Origin: Hyphomicrobiales bacterium
Lineage (GTDB): Bacteria > Pseudomonadota > Alphaproteobacteria > Rhizobiales > Rhizobiaceae
Direction of reading: 5' to 3'
NCBI GenBank assembly: GCA_900473915.1
Contig: UCNG01000003.1
Location: forward strand, 62,001 to 126,000
DNA length: 64,000 nt
Shown: piece by piece, positions 26,555 to 37,128 of the stretch
Numbering within the stretch: position 1 is the stretch's first letter
How the letters are laid out: the number at the start of each line of letters is the position of its first letter
The notes under the pieces: model-generated
Seen by the model: only the letters and a program-made list of their open reading frames with translations
The model's database searches: none
Told to the model about the DNA's origin: nothing
Program-made: the position numbers and the translations under genes

Positions 26555-27346
26555 TCATGCCTTGTAGCGCGGCGCAGCCATATAGCTGAGGGGCAGGCGC
26601 CCGCCATCTGCATAGATGGTCTGGCCCGTCACATAGCTTGCATCCTCCGACGCCAGAAATGACGCTATCGAAGCAATTTCAGAAGCTTGGCCGATGCGCC
26701 CGAGCGGAGTTCTGGACAATATCCTGTTGCGGGATTCCGCATCGGTATTCACGGCGGAAAGCATGTCCGTCTCAATGGAGCCGGGGCCGATAGCGTTGAC
26801 GCGAATCCCCCAGCGCGCGAGCGCTACTGCCATAGTGCGTGTCAGTTGGTTCAATCCGCCCTTGGAAACGGAGTAGGCGAGCTGTTCCGGCAGGCCATAG
26901 ATGGCGTTGATCGATGACATGTTGATGATCGTGCCGGGTTCGCCGCCCGATTCGACCCGTTCCACCATGCGCCTGGCCACGGCTTGCCCGCAGAGAAATG
27001 CGCCTTTGAGATTGACCCGCATCACGCGGTCGAAATCTTCTTCCTTGAGATCGAGGAAATCCGCCTGATGCACGATACCGGCATTGTTCACCAGAATGTC
27101 GATCTCTCCAACATTGGTGACGGTAAAAGTCAGAAGATTGTGGACGTCGAGCTTGTCGCCCACATCCGCCGCCATGTGGCGCACCGGACCGAACTGTTCC
27201 AGATCCCTGGCAGCGCGCGTGGCTGCGGCATTGTCGATGTCGGAGAGGACGACACTCGCACCGTCCATCAGGAAGCGCTTTGCTATGGCGTAGCCAATAC
27301 CGCGGGCAGCGCCGGTGACAATCGCCACCTTGCCTTCTAATTGCAT
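26555..27346 (-). CDS. Short-chain dehydrogenase/reductase
   Basis: 263-aa Rossmann-fold oxidoreductase. Cofactor site TGAARGIG, then NNAG (in ILVNNAGIVHQA), catalytic Ser in IINMSSINAIYG and Tyr-Lys in AYSVSKGG. An acidic residue after the second strand (LSDID) suggests NAD(H). Substrate unknown. ATG 27346 (MQLEGKVAIV) has GGAG upstream; the frame to 27397 is rejected. It lies 69 bases downstream of the propionyl-CoA synthetase gene on the same strand and may share its transcript. Confidence 0.9.
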   Translation of the reverse strand: MQLEGKVAIVTGAARGIGYAIAKRFLMDGASVVLSDIDNAAATRAARDLEQFGPVRHMAADVGDKLDVHNLLTFTVTNVGEIDILVNNAGIVHQADFLDLKEEDFDRVMRVNLKGAFLCGQAVARRMVERVESGGEPGTIINMSSINAIYGLPEQLAYSVSKGGLNQLTRTMAVALARWGIRVNAIGPGSIETDMLSAVNTDAESRNRILSRTPLGRIGQASEIASIASFLASEDASYVTGQTIYADGGRLPLSYMAAPRYKA

Positions 27347-27414
27347 GATCGATCTCCAGTTTGCGTGGAGAGTGGACCGGCGGCAACCGCCGGTCAATAG
27401 CCGGGGAGCCCCGA

Positions 27415-29325
27415 TCAGGCGAAGGCAAGGCCGGTGTGCCGCTCGCGCAGAACGGTGCTGATTTCGTCCAGAATTGCCGGGTCATCGATGGTCGCGGGCA
27501 TCTTCCATTCTTCCCCATCGGCGATCTTCTGGATGGTGGAGCGCAATATCTTGCCGGAGCGGGTTTTCGGCAGGCGCTTCACGGTCAGCGCCAGCCGGAA
27601 GGCTGCAACCGGGCCGATAACGTCACGCACCATGCTGACACATTCCTTCTCCACCTCCTGCGGATCGCGTTCGATGTTGGATTTCAGCACCAGAAAACCG
27701 CAGGGAACCTGCCCCTTCAGGGGATCGGAAATACCCAGTACCGCGCATTCGGCGACGTCGGGATGGCTGGAAAGCACTTCTTCCATCGCGCCTGTCGACA
27801 GGCGATGGCCAGCGACGTTGATGATGTCATCGGTGCGGCTCATGATGTAGAGATAACCGTCCTCGTCCATATAGCCCGCATCGGCGGTTTTATAGTAGCC
27901 CGGAAACTCGTTCAGATAGGCCTTGCGGAAGCGCTCGTCCGCATTCCAGAGCGTCGGCAGGCAACCCGGCGGCAGCGGCAGCTTGATGAGAATATTGCCG
28001 AGCTGGCCACGTTCGAGTTCATGGCCTTCATCGTCGAGCACGCGAATGTCGTAACCCGGAAGACAGACGGCAGGAGAACCATATCTGGTTTCCAGAAGAC
28101 CGAGGCCGAGCGGATTTGCGACCATGGGCCAGCCGCTTTCCGTCTGCCACCAATGGTCGATCACGGGACAGCCAAGCAGGTTCTCAGCCCAGTGGATCGT
28201 GTCGGGATCGGCGCGCTCGCCCGCAAGATAAAGGGCGCGGAAACCAGAAAGATCATGGCGGCGGACGAAATGGCCGTCCGCATCCTCCTTCTTGATGGCG
28301 CGCAGCGCGGTCGGTGCGGTGAACATCACTTCAACGCCGTGTTCTTCAATAATGCGCCAATATTCGCCAGCATCCGGTGTGCCGATGGGCTTGCCTTCAA
28401 ACAGGACGCTGGTCGCGCCAAGAAGCAGAGGCGCATAGACAATATAGGAATGGCCGACGACCCAGCCCACATCGGATGCCGCCCACCAGACTTGGCCCGG
28501 TTCGACGCCGAAGACATTTTTCATCGACCACAGCAGCGCCACCATATGCCCGCCATTGTCGCGCACGACGCCTTTCGGCTCGCCGGTCGTGCCGGAGGTG
28601 TAAAGCACATAGAGCGGGTCGGTCGCGGCCACTGGCACGCAAGGCACAGCACGGCCACGCGCGGCGTCGACAGCTTCGCGATAGTCGATGTCACGGCCAG
28701 CCACAGGTTCGTGCCGGTGCTGTTCGCGCTGCAGGATTATGCAATGATTGACCTTGTGGCGCGCAAGTGAAATCGCCTTGTCGAGCATGGCCTGATAGGG
28801 AACGACGCGTGTCGGCTCGATGCCGCAGGAGCCTGCAATAATCATGACGGGCTTTGCATCGTCGATGCGGGTTGCAAGCTCGTTGGCGGCAAAGCCGCCG
28901 AACACGACGGAATGAATGGCCCCAATGCGCGCCGATGCCAGCATGGCGACGGCTGCTTCCGGCACCATCGGCATATAGATGAGGATGCGGTCGCCCTTCT
29001 TCACGCCATTGTCGAGCATGACGGCGGAAAGCGCCTCTACTTCTTCCAACAGTTCGCGATAGGTAAACTTGCGCACCTTTCCGGTGACCGGACTTTCGTA
29101 GATCAGCGCGACCTGATCACCGCGCCCATTGACGACATGGCGGTCAAGCGCATTGTAGCAGGTATTGCATTCGGCTCCGACATACCACCGGCCATAGACG
29201 CCTTCGTCGCCTGCAAAAACCCGGTCCCACGGCTTGAACCAGTCAATTGCCGCCGCAGCATCCGCCCAGAAGCCTTCAGGATCGTTCTGCCATGCGGCAT
29301 AGGTTTCGGCATATTTCGAAGTCAT
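27415..29325 (-). CDS. prpE: Propionyl-CoA synthetase (acyl-CoA synthetase, PrpE type)
   Basis: 636-aa enzyme that activates propionate (or acetate) with ATP and CoA through an acyl-adenylate. AMP-binding motif YTSGTTGEPKGVVRDNGG, the acetyl-CoA synthetase N-terminus (AWQNDPEGFWADAAAAIDWF), and the C-terminal catalytic lysine in RLPKTRSGKILRSTI. The sequence pattern fits PrpE better than Acs. ATG 29325 has GGGAGGAA upstream; the upstream extension to 29535 is out of character (Arg/Trp-rich) and rejected. No methylcitrate genes are adjacent. Confidence 0.9.
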   Translation of the reverse strand: MTSKYAETYAAWQNDPEGFWADAAAAIDWFKPWDRVFAGDEGVYGRWYVGAECNTCYNALDRHVVNGRGDQVALIYESPVTGKVRKFTYRELLEEVEALSAVMLDNGVKKGDRILIYMPMVPEAAVAMLASARIGAIHSVVFGGFAANELATRIDDAKPVMIIAGSCGIEPTRVVPYQAMLDKAISLARHKVNHCIILQREQHRHEPVAGRDIDYREAVDAARGRAVPCVPVAATDPLYVLYTSGTTGEPKGVVRDNGGHMVALLWSMKNVFGVEPGQVWWAASDVGWVVGHSYIVYAPLLLGATSVLFEGKPIGTPDAGEYWRIIEEHGVEVMFTAPTALRAIKKEDADGHFVRRHDLSGFRALYLAGERADPDTIHWAENLLGCPVIDHWWQTESGWPMVANPLGLGLLETRYGSPAVCLPGYDIRVLDDEGHELERGQLGNILIKLPLPPGCLPTLWNADERFRKAYLNEFPGYYKTADAGYMDEDGYLYIMSRTDDIINVAGHRLSTGAMEEVLSSHPDVAECAVLGISDPLKGQVPCGFLVLKSNIERDPQEVEKECVSMVRDVIGPVAAFRLALTVKRLPKTRSGKILRSTIQKIADGEEWKMPATIDDPAILDEISTVLRERHTGLAFA

Positions 29326-29585
29326 GCTGTTCCTCCCAGAAGCACGCGCCAAACCCCACCCCGACAGAGGGCGGTCGTCGCGTGGTGATGATCCGGTGAC
29401 AAAAACGCAAGATCGGCCTCCTCCGGCCCATCTCCTCCATGCGCGTTCGTCTCCTCCAGAAACGCAGTTTACGCCGCCGGGTTGCGGCTCGTCCATGAAA
29501 CTTAAGAAGGAGGCGGAACGGTTTGGCGTTTCCAAGCCTTGCGGCAGGGGCCTGACTGCGCCACAAGAAGACAGAGAGGTGCGTC

Positions 29586-29750
29586 GTGACCAAAATCCTG
29601 CCCGTATTGCTGGTTCTCCTGATGGGGCTGCACATCATCAAACCGTTCGGCCTGCCGGGACTGAAGCGACGCAGCGATTTCTGGAAAATCGGCGTGATTT
29701 CCATTCTGGCCATGGCACTGGCAGTAGGCTTCCACTTCCACGAAGGATGA
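29586..29750 (+). CDS. Small predicted two-helix membrane protein, 54 aa
   Basis: GTG at 29586 opens a 54-codon frame: MTKILPVLLVLLMGLHIIKP, a short polar turn (LPGLKRRSDFWK), then IGVISILAMALAVGFHFHEG. Two hydrophobic helices with a basic loop suggest an inner-membrane hairpin. GAGAGG lies seven bases upstream, and a strong bidirectional terminator begins at the stop codon, which supports a real transcript. No known family is recognised with certainty. Confidence 0.65.
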   Translation: MTKILPVLLVLLMGLHIIKPFGLPGLKRRSDFWKIGVISILAMALAVGFHFHEG

Positions 29751-29774
29751 AAAGGCGGGTCAGGCCGCCTTTTC
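29750..29774. terminator. Bidirectional terminator (small ORF / aldolase)
   Basis: AAAAGGCGG-GTCAGG-CCGCCTTTT, between the stop at 29750 and the convergent aldolase gene whose last codons (to 29760) lie inside it. Confidence 0.75.
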
Positions 29775-30785
29775 CATATCCTTCTTCCAGCCGCCGGTTG
29801 CGGCAAGACCGTTCATCCTTGCGCGATGCGCGAAAGCCCGCTGCCCGGCTGCGATATTTTCTTCCTTGCCGCCCCATGCCTCAAGCGCCGCCGCCTGCAA
29901 TGCGCGGCCATAGGAAAAAGTCATTTTCCACGGCATGTCGAAGCCCGCATTCATCGCGGAAAGATGGGCTGTCGCTTCCTCGCCGGTCTGTCCTCCAGAG
30001 AGGAAGGCGATGCCCGGAACCGCCGCCGGAACCGTATTGCGGAAACAGCGGACAGTCTTTTCCGCCACTTCCTCGACGGAAGCCTTGCGGGCGTTCTTGC
30101 CGTCGATAACCATGTTCGGCTTGAGGATCATGCCTTCCAGCCTGACGCGGGCATCGTAGAGCTCGCTGAATACCGCCTTGAGGACCCATTGCGTCACATC
30201 ATAGCAGCGGTCGATGGTATGATCGCCCGGCTTGCCATCCATCAGCACTTCCGGCTCGACGATGGGGACGATGTTCGCCTCCTGACAAAGCGCTGCATAG
30301 CGGGCGAGAGCCTGCGCATTCTGTTTCACCGCGCCCCATGTGGGCAGGCCATCGGAAATGGAAATCACTGCGCGCCATTTGGCGAAACGGGCGCCAAGTC
30401 CGTAATATTCGGAAAGCCGTTCCCGCAGACCATCAAGACCTTCGGTAATGGTTTCGCCCGCGAAACCTGCAAGCGGCTTTGCGCCCGCGTCCACCTTGAT
30501 GCCCGCAACAGCGCCAGCGTTGTGGATGATCTCGACAAGCGGCGTGCCGTCGCGTGCTTTCTGCCTTATGGTTTCATCATAGAGAATGACGCCGGAAATA
30601 TAGTTCTTCATCGCATCGTCGGCGCGGAACAGCATCTCGCGATAGTCGCGGCGCGAGTCTTCGGTGGACTCCAGATGGATCGCGTCAAACCGCTTCTTGA
30701 TGGTGCCTGAGCTTTCATCGGCGGCGAGAATGCCTTTTCCCGCCGTCACCAGTGCAATCGCAATATCTTCAAGACGTTCAGTCAT
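29760..30785 (-). CDS. fba: Class I fructose-bisphosphate aldolase
   Basis: 341-aa class I (Schiff-base) aldolase, fructose-1,6-bisphosphate to DHAP and glyceraldehyde-3-phosphate. Motifs: GILAADESSGTIKKRFDAI, GVILYDETIRQKARDGTP, IVPIVEPEVLMDGKPGDHTI, and the Schiff-base lysine in GMILKPNMVIDG, then GIAFLSGGQTGEEATAHLSA. Unlike many bacteria it is the eukaryote-like class I enzyme. It starts the reverse-strand block after the gdh-like gene and may work mainly in gluconeogenesis and the pentose phosphate cycle. Confidence 0.95.
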   Translation of the reverse strand: MTERLEDIAIALVTAGKGILAADESSGTIKKRFDAIHLESTEDSRRDYREMLFRADDAMKNYISGVILYDETIRQKARDGTPLVEIIHNAGAVAGIKVDAGAKPLAGFAGETITEGLDGLRERLSEYYGLGARFAKWRAVISISDGLPTWGAVKQNAQALARYAALCQEANIVPIVEPEVLMDGKPGDHTIDRCYDVTQWVLKAVFSELYDARVRLEGMILKPNMVIDGKNARKASVEEVAEKTVRCFRNTVPAAVPGIAFLSGGQTGEEATAHLSAMNAGFDMPWKMTFSYGRALQAAALEAWGGKEENIAAGQRAFAHRARMNGLAATGGWKKDMEKAA

Positions 30786-31008
30786 AATGCAACGCTCCTT
30801 CTATCAAGGCGATGAGGGAGTGTTGGTTAAAACTGTGGCAAGCGCAAGTCCTTGAAACGATTGAAATATTTTTCAAACGGTTTAGGCATCCATACTTCCT
30901 GTCGCAGGTTTTTGCCGAAACAGGTTTTATATCCGGGGCTCAAACCCCATGTAAGAAACCAGTGAGGAAACCCCGCCCGTTTCTCTTGTCCGGATTTGAG
31001 GAGAAAAT

Positions 31009-32157
31009 ATGCGACGCGTCCTTTTTAGCCTGCCTTTTGTACTGGCCGCATCGATGGTTGCCCTGCCGGTGCTGAACGCTTCGGCTGAGAGCATCAACGC
31101 TGGCGGCAGGCAGGCCGCAGCAAATGCTCCGTTTGCGGTAACGCCGGTTGCCGAATTCGATACGCCGTGGGCGATTGCATTCCTGCCTGATGGCAGGCTT
31201 TTACTGACGGAGAAGGGCGGCAAGATTTTCGTCGTCACGCAAACGGGTGACAAAACTACCGTCGATGGTGTGCCGGAAGTCGCCTTTGGCGGCCAGAACG
31301 GTCTGCTCGATATTGCACCCGCGCCCGACTTCGAAAAGAGCAGGGCGGTCTATTTTTCCTATAACGAACCGGCGAAGAATGGCAGCAGCGTCGTTCTGGC
31401 ACGTGCCGTGCTGGAAGAAGGCGACGGCAAGGCCGCGCTGAAGGACAGAACCACGATCTGGAAACAGGATGCTGCGGCTCGCGGCGGACAGCCTGGCGGC
31501 ATTATCGCCTTTGCGTCGGACGGCAAGCATCTGTTCTTCTCCGTCGGTGATCGCATGTTGCCTGCAACCGCGCAGGACGATGCGGCACCCATGGGGAAAA
31601 TTCTCCGCATGAACCTCGATGGTTCCGTTCCGAAGGATAATCCTCATGCCGATGCGGAAGGGGTGCGGGCGCTGACATGGACCACCGGCCACCGTAACCC
31701 CTACGGGCTGGCCTTCGGTCCCGACGGAAAACTCTGGGAGCATGAGATGGGGCCGCGGGGCGGTGACGAGTTCAATCTCATCAAGCCCGGTCTCAATTAC
31801 GGCTGGCCGGTTGTTTCCAATGGCGACAATTATAGCGGCAGGCCGATCCCGCGCCATAGCACACGCCCGGAATTCGAGCCGCCGCTGGTCTATTGGACGC
31901 CGGTGATCGCCCCGGCCGGGCTTGCCTTTTACGAGGGAGACATGTTTCCCGAATGGCGCGGTTCGGCGCTGATCGGAGGGCTTGCCTCCATGGCGCTGGT
32001 GCGGGTGGCAATCGACAAGGACGGCAAGGCGGATGAAGCCGAGCGCTTTGAAATGGAAAACCGTATCCGTGATGTGGCCGTCGGGCCGGACGGTGCCATC
32101 TGGCTGATTGAGGACGACAACCCGGGCCGGTTATTGAAACTGACGCCCAAAAAATAA
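31009..32157 (+). CDS. PQQ-dependent sugar (aldose) dehydrogenase, periplasmic
   Basis: 382-aa protein with a signal peptide (FSLPFVLAASMVALPVLNAS, cleavage after ASA) and a six-bladed beta-propeller of the soluble glucose dehydrogenase/YliI family. Diagnostic segments: AFLPDGRLLLTEKGGKIFVV, GGQNGLLDIAPAPDF, TTGHRNPYGLAFGPDGKLWE and RGGDEFNLIKPGLNYGWPVV, which carry metal and PQQ ligands. It oxidises aldose sugars in the periplasm with PQQ. No PQQ synthesis genes are in this window. Confidence 0.9.
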   Translation: MRRVLFSLPFVLAASMVALPVLNASAESINAGGRQAAANAPFAVTPVAEFDTPWAIAFLPDGRLLLTEKGGKIFVVTQTGDKTTVDGVPEVAFGGQNGLLDIAPAPDFEKSRAVYFSYNEPAKNGSSVVLARAVLEEGDGKAALKDRTTIWKQDAAARGGQPGGIIAFASDGKHLFFSVGDRMLPATAQDDAAPMGKILRMNLDGSVPKDNPHADAEGVRALTWTTGHRNPYGLAFGPDGKLWEHEMGPRGGDEFNLIKPGLNYGWPVVSNGDNYSGRPIPRHSTRPEFEPPLVYWTPVIAPAGLAFYEGDMFPEWRGSALIGGLASMALVRVAIDKDGKADEAERFEMENRIRDVAVGPDGAIWLIEDDNPGRLLKLTPKK

Positions 32158-32176
32158 GCCCGGCATCAACCGGGCT
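32148..32176 (-). terminator. Terminator of pgk
   Basis: On the minus strand AGCCCGG-TTGATG-CCGGGCT followed by TATTTTTTGGG. It overlaps the 3' end of the convergent sugar dehydrogenase gene. Confidence 0.8.
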
Positions 32177-32198
32177 CATGAGAAGATGATTTATCGCA

Positions 32199-33389
32199 TT
32201 ATTTCTTCAGCACATCGACGCCGGGAAGCGGCTTGCCTTCCATCCATTCAAGGAAAGCGCCGCCTGCGGTCGAAATGTAGGTGAAGTCGTCGGCAACGCC
32301 TGCATGGTTGAGCGCTGCGACCGTATCGCCGCCGCCGCCGACCGAAACCAGCTTGCCTGCCTTGGTGCGCGCTGCGACGTGCTTGGCGGTCTTGACCGTA
32401 GCGGTGTCGAATGGGCGCAGTTCGAAAGCACCGAGCGGACCGTTCCAGACAAGGGTGGCGGCGTCATCGATAGCCGAGGCGATCAGGTCGGTCGAAAGCG
32501 CGCCCGCATCGAGAATCATGCCGTCGCTCGGCACTGCATCAACGCCATAGGTCTGGTTCGGCGTGTCGGCTGCAAAGTGCCAGCCGACGACGGCGTCGAC
32601 CGGCAGGATGATCGCGCATTTGGTGGTTTCGGCCTTGGCCATGATTTCGCGGGCGGTCGAAGCGAGTTCATGTTCGCAGAGCGACTTGCCGACATCGTAT
32701 CCCTTGGCTGCAAGGAAAGTGTTGGCCATGCCGCCACCGATGACGAGCGCATCGACCTTTTCGATCAGGTTGGACAAGAGGTCCAGCTTGGTCGAGACCT
32801 TTGCGCCGCCGACAATGGCGACAACCGGGCGAGCCGGATTGCCGAGGCCCTTTTCCAGCGCTTCGAGTTCGGCCTGCATGGCGCGGCCTGCGAAAGCAGG
32901 CAGGACATGCGCCAGACCTTCGGTCGAGGCATGGGCGCGGTGGGCGGCGGAAAAGGCGTCATTCACATAAAGATCGCCATTGGCGGCGAGCGCCTGCACG
33001 AATTCCGGATCGTTCTTTTCCTCACCCTTGTGGAAACGGGTGTTCTCCAGAAGCAGAACATCGCCGTCCTTCAGCGCATCGACAGCGGCCTTGGCCTTGT
33101 CGCCAATGCAGTCCTCAGCAAAATGAACGCCGTGACCCAGAACCTTGGAGAGCGGCTTCACGACATGCTTCAGCGAGTTTTCATCTGACGCAACGCCCTT
33201 GGGACGACCGAAATGGGCGAGCAGGATGACCTTTGCGCCTTTCCGGGAAAGTTCGGCAATAGTCGGCACGATGCGCTCGATACGGGTCAGGTCGGTGACC
33301 TCGCCATTCGCCATCGGCACGTTGAGATCAACGCGGACCAGTACGCGCTTGGACTTGACGTCGGCATCGTCGAGAGTGCGGAAACTCAT
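32199..33389 (-). CDS. pgk: Phosphoglycerate kinase
   Basis: 396-aa glycolytic kinase, 1,3-bisphosphoglycerate + ADP to 3-phosphoglycerate + ATP. Signatures: [70 protein letters not shown] and [15 protein letters not shown] 33389 has GGGAGAAAGATC upstream; the frame to 33605 overlaps the upstream gene's region and is rejected. It is the last gene of a minus-strand gap - glycolipid-binding - pgk group. Confidence 0.97.
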   Translation of the reverse strand: MSFRTLDDADVKSKRVLVRVDLNVPMANGEVTDLTRIERIVPTIAELSRKGAKVILLAHFGRPKGVASDENSLKHVVKPLSKVLGHGVHFAEDCIGDKAKAAVDALKDGDVLLLENTRFHKGEEKNDPEFVQALAANGDLYVNDAFSAAHRAHASTEGLAHVLPAFAGRAMQAELEALEKGLGNPARPVVAIVGGAKVSTKLDLLSNLIEKVDALVIGGGMANTFLAAKGYDVGKSLCEHELASTAREIMAKAETTKCAIILPVDAVVGWHFAADTPNQTYGVDAVPSDGMILDAGALSTDLIASAIDDAATLVWNGPLGAFELRPFDTATVKTAKHVAARTKAGKLVSVGGGGDTVAALNHAGVADDFTYISTAGGAFLEWMEGKPLPGVDVLKK

Positions 33390-33438
33390 GATCTTTCTCC
33401 CATAACTGTCTTTCGGGTGCCGGTGGAGCGGGGATCGC

Positions 33439-34008
33439 TCAGACAGGCAGGCGCCGGAAAAGGGTTGGATAGTCGGTGACAAGCCCGTCCTCATCGACAG
33501 GCAATTCGGCGGTGAAGGTGCGGTCAGCTGCCTCGTAGCGATAGCGCCGCCCTTCCTCGATACAGGTATAGCGCTGCTGGTCGCGCAGCGGGCGGAAACT
33601 GTCAAACGGCACGTAAAGCATGTCGAGCTGAACGGTGCCGCTTTCCGGTGTCAGGCCAAGGCGGCGGATGGGCAGCGTGTTGGTGAAGGGTGTTCCCGCC
33701 AGATCGATATCGATGCAGCCGTCGAATTCGGGCAGTGCATCGCCAGCCATCGTGTTCCAGCGGCCCTCGCCGTCGGAAACAAGCTCCAGCCGGTGGCCGG
33801 ACGTGGTTTCGATCAGGAAATGGAGGACATGCCAGGCGCTGTTGCAGTCGATGCTGTAGCGCACGCCATAAGGGGCGCCGCCGCGATCGCCAATCACCAC
33901 GCTTTCAGCACGGATCGTGCGGCCCGTGAGGCCGAGATTGAGATGTTCGAGCCCTTCTCCTTCCAGCGGACGCCAGCGCGCAACGGTGGGGAGAAGGGCG
34001 CGAAACAT
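33439..34008 (-). CDS. Putative glycolipid-binding family protein
   Basis: 189-aa cytoplasmic protein with the features of the PF06475 putative glycolipid-binding family: [79 protein letters not shown]. The family is beta-rich; its biochemical role is not established. It begins nine bases after the gap stop and ends 50 bases before pgk, so it is in the glycolytic operon, a position without an explained reason. Confidence 0.82.
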   Translation of the reverse strand: MFRALLPTVARWRPLEGEGLEHLNLGLTGRTIRAESVVIGDRGGAPYGVRYSIDCNSAWHVLHFLIETTSGHRLELVSDGEGRWNTMAGDALPEFDGCIDIDLAGTPFTNTLPIRRLGLTPESGTVQLDMLYVPFDSFRPLRDQQRYTCIEEGRRYRYEAADRTFTAELPVDEDGLVTDYPTLFRRLPV

Positions 34009-34017
34009 GATCGGAGC

Positions 34018-35025
34018 TTAGATCAGCTTGCCGAAGGCGACAGCAGTATCGCCCATGCGGCTGGAGAAGCCCCACTCATTGTCGTACCACGACAGGATGC
34101 GCACCATGGTGCCTTCCATGACCTTGGTCTGATCCGTGTGGAAGACCGAGGAATGGGAGTCATGATTGAAGTCGTGCGAGACGAGCGGCTCGTCCGTGTA
34201 GCCGAGGATGCCCTTCAGGCGGCCATTGGCGGCGGCACGGATCGCATTGTTGACTTCATCGACAGTCGTTTCGCGCTTGGCGATGAAGGTCAGGTCCACG
34301 ACCGAGACGTTCGGGGTCGGCACGCGGATGGCGACGCCGTCGAGCTTGCCCTTGAGCTCCGGCAGAACGAGGCCGACAGCCTTGGCTGCGCCCGTCGAGG
34401 TCGGGATCATGGAAAGAGCTGCGGCGCGGGCGCGGTAGAGATCCTTGTGCATGGTGTCCAGCGTCGGCTGGTCGCCCGTATAGGAATGGATCGTGGTCAT
34501 GAAGCCCTTTTCGATGCCGATGGCATCGTTGAGGACCTGAGCCACCGGCGCAAGGCAGTTGGTGGTGCACGAAGCGTTGGAAATGACCAGATGATCCTTG
34601 GTCAGCTTGTCGTGGTTGACGCCATAGACGACGGTCAGGTCGGCACCATCGGCAGGAGCCGAAACGATAACGCGCTTGGCGCCTGCTTCCAGATGCATGG
34701 CGGCCTTGTCGCGCGAGGTGAAGATGCCGGTGCATTCCAGAGCGATATCGACGCCTTCTTCCTTCCACGGCAGCTCAGCCGGGTTGCGGACGGCGTGAAC
34801 CTTGATCGGGCCATAGCCGACGTCGATGGTATCGCCTGCAACCTTCACTTCCTTGGGGAAACGGCCATGAACGCTGTCATAGCGCAGGAGATGCGCGTTG
34901 GTTTCGACAGGGCCGAGATCGTTGATGGCGACGACCTGGATATCGGTGCGGCCCGACTCGACGATGGCGCGGAGGATGTTACGACCGATGCGGCCAAAGC
35001 CGTTGATTGCGACGCGAACTGCCAT
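34018..35025 (-). CDS. gap: Glyceraldehyde-3-phosphate dehydrogenase, type I
   Basis: 335-aa NAD-dependent enzyme. NAD site [20 protein letters not shown], catalytic cysteine in [14 protein letters not shown], catalytic His in [11 protein letters not shown], and the end [18 protein letters not shown]. Full length. A terminator separates it from the transketolase gene upstream, and the glycolipid-binding gene follows at once. TTAAGAGAAA precedes the start; the ribosome binding site GGGAGATTAAGAG is reasonable. Confidence 0.97.
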   Translation of the reverse strand: MAVRVAINGFGRIGRNILRAIVESGRTDIQVVAINDLGPVETNAHLLRYDSVHGRFPKEVKVAGDTIDVGYGPIKVHAVRNPAELPWKEEGVDIALECTGIFTSRDKAAMHLEAGAKRVIVSAPADGADLTVVYGVNHDKLTKDHLVISNASCTTNCLAPVAQVLNDAIGIEKGFMTTIHSYTGDQPTLDTMHKDLYRARAAALSMIPTSTGAAKAVGLVLPELKGKLDGVAIRVPTPNVSVVDLTFIAKRETTVDEVNNAIRAAANGRLKGILGYTDEPLVSHDFNHDSHSSVFHTDQTKVMEGTMVRILSWYDNEWGFSSRMGDTAVAFGKLI

Positions 35026-35097
35026 TTTCTCTTAATCTCCCGATGGGGTTCTGCATCTTGCGATGCGTCTCATTCGAACTGATACGTTCAAAAACTC

Positions 35098-35132
35098 AAA
35101 ACGCCGGCGTTTTTGGGGCGCCGGCGTTTTTC
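35098..35132 (-). terminator. Terminator of tkt
   Basis: On the minus strand AACGCCGGCG-CCCCAAAAA-CGCCGGCGTT followed by TTGAGTTTTTG, five bases after the tkt stop. Confidence 0.85.
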
Positions 35133-35136
35133 TAAA

Positions 35137-37128
35137 TCATGCGGCGTTGAGCTTCTTCTCCGCAGCTTCGGCGGCATGTTCTGCCGTGATGCCGAAATGC
35201 TTGTAGAGATCGTTGATCTCACCCGAAGCGCCGAAGCCCTTCATGCCGATGAAGATGCCGTTTTCGCCGATGAAGCGTTCCCAACCGAGCGAGATTGCCG
35301 CTTCGATGGCCACTTTCACGGGCGCATCGCCGATGGTCGCCGTCTTGTAGGCGTCGCTCTGCTGTTCGAAAAGCTCGAAGCAGGGGACGGAAACGACGCG
35401 GGTCGCGATGCCCTTGCCTTCCAGAAGGTCGCGGGCCTTGAGTGCGATTTCCACTTCCGAGCCGGTTGCGAAGATCGTCACCTTGGCGTCCTTGCTTGCG
35501 GCAGCAAGCTCATAGGCGCCGTAAGCCGACAGGTTTTCGTCGCGATGCTCGGTGCGGACCGTCGGCAGGTTCTGGCGGGTGAGCGCCAGCGTTGACGGGG
35601 TCTTCTTCGATTGCAGGGCGATCTGCCAGCATTCGGCGGTTTCGACCGCGTCGGCGGGACGGAACACATTGTGGTTCGGAATGGCGCGCAGCGCAGCCAG
35701 ATGCTCGACCGGCTGGTGGGTCGGACCGTCCTCGCCAAGACCGATGGAGTCATGCGTCATGACATAGATGGTGCGGATGCCCATCAGCGAGGAAAGACGC
35801 ATGGCCGGACGTGCATAATCCGAGAAGGTCAGGAAGGTGCCGCCGTAAGGGATGAGACCGCCGTGCAGCGTCATGCCGTTCATGGCGGCAGCCATGCCGT
35901 GTTCGCGGATGCCGTAATGGACGTAACGCTGGCCGTAATCTTCCGGCGTCACAGCCTTGGTCTGGCTCGTCTTGGTGTTGTTGGAGCCGGTGAGGTCGGC
36001 AGAGCCGCCAATAGTTTCCGGCACAACGCCATTGATGACTTCCAGCGCCATTTCTGAAGACTTGCGGGTCGCGACCTTCGGCTTGTCGGCGGAAAGCTTC
36101 TTCTTGTATTCGATGATGGTTGCATCGAAGTTTGCAGGCAGGTCGCCACGCATGCGGCGCTCGAATTCAGCGCGGGTCTCAGCGTCGGCGGCAGCAAGGC
36201 GCTTTTCCCACTCCTGGCGCTTCTTGGCCGCATTGAGGCCAGCCACACGCCATGCGTCCAGCACTTCAGCCGGAACGACGAAAGGTTCAGCGCTCCAGCC
36301 CAGAGCCTTGCGGGTGGCGGCGATTTCTTCAGCACCGAGCGGCGAGCCATGCACCTTGTTGGTGCCAGCCTTGTTCGGTGCGCCGAAGCCGATGGTGGTC
36401 TTGCAGGCGATAAGCGTCGGCTTGTCGGAAACCTTGGCCAGCTCGATGGCCTTGGCAATGGCGTCCTGGTCATGGCCATCGACAGCCATGGTGTTCCAGC
36501 CGGAAGCGGCGAAACGGGCAGGCTGGTCGGTATTGTCGGAAAGCGTGACTGGGCCGTCGATCGAGATGTTGTTGTCATCCCAGAACACGATCAGCTTGTT
36601 CAGCTTCAGGTGGCCGGCAAGCGCGATCGCTTCCTGGCTTATGCCTTCCATGAGGCAGCCGTCACCGGCGATCACATAGGTATAGTGGTTGACGAGGCTG
36701 TCGCCGAACTGCGCATTGAGGATGCGTTCGGAAAGCGCCATGCCGACGGCATTGGCAATGCCCTGGCCGAGCGGGCCGGTCGTCGTTTCGATACCGGCGG
36801 CGTGGCCATATTCGGGATGTCCTGCCGTGCGCGAGCCGAGCTGGCGGAAATTCTTGATCTCGTCGATGGTGATGTCTTCGTAGCCCGAAAGATAGAGCAG
36901 CGAATAAAGCAGCATCGAGCCGTGGCCTGCGGACAGCACGAAACGGTCGCGATCCGGCCAATGCGGGTTCTGCGGGTCGTGCGAGAGGAAACGGGTGTAA
37001 AGCGTCGTCGCTATATCGGCTGCGCCCATCGGCAGGCCGGGATGGCCCGAATTGGCTTTCTCGACCGCGTCCATGGAGAGGAAGCGGATTGCGTTTGCCA
37101 TCTGGTTTTGTTTGTCGGAATTGGTCAT
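35137..37128 (-). CDS. tkt: Transketolase
   Basis: 663-aa thiamine-diphosphate enzyme of the pentose phosphate pathway. N-terminal signature [20 protein letters not shown], the TPP motif [20 protein letters not shown] to [11 protein letters not shown], and the pyrimidine-domain signature [20 protein letters not shown]. The C-terminal domain is complete. It provides sugar interconversion in a genome region that lacks phosphofructokinase, and uses the TPP supplied by the thiamine genes elsewhere in this window. Confidence 0.97.
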   Translation of the reverse strand: MTNSDKQNQMANAIRFLSMDAVEKANSGHPGLPMGAADIATTLYTRFLSHDPQNPHWPDRDRFVLSAGHGSMLLYSLLYLSGYEDITIDEIKNFRQLGSRTAGHPEYGHAAGIETTTGPLGQGIANAVGMALSERILNAQFGDSLVNHYTYVIAGDGCLMEGISQEAIALAGHLKLNKLIVFWDDNNISIDGPVTLSDNTDQPARFAASGWNTMAVDGHDQDAIAKAIELAKVSDKPTLIACKTTIGFGAPNKAGTNKVHGSPLGAEEIAATRKALGWSAEPFVVPAEVLDAWRVAGLNAAKKRQEWEKRLAAADAETRAEFERRMRGDLPANFDATIIEYKKKLSADKPKVATRKSSEMALEVINGVVPETIGGSADLTGSNNTKTSQTKAVTPEDYGQRYVHYGIREHGMAAAMNGMTLHGGLIPYGGTFLTFSDYARPAMRLSSLMGIRTIYVMTHDSIGLGEDGPTHQPVEHLAALRAIPNHNVFRPADAVETAECWQIALQSKKTPSTLALTRQNLPTVRTEHRDENLSAYGAYELAAASKDAKVTIFATGSEVEIALKARDLLEGKGIATRVVSVPCFELFEQQSDAYKTATIGDAPVKVAIEAAISLGWERFIGENGIFIGMKGFGASGEINDLYKHFGITAEHAAEAAEKKLNAA

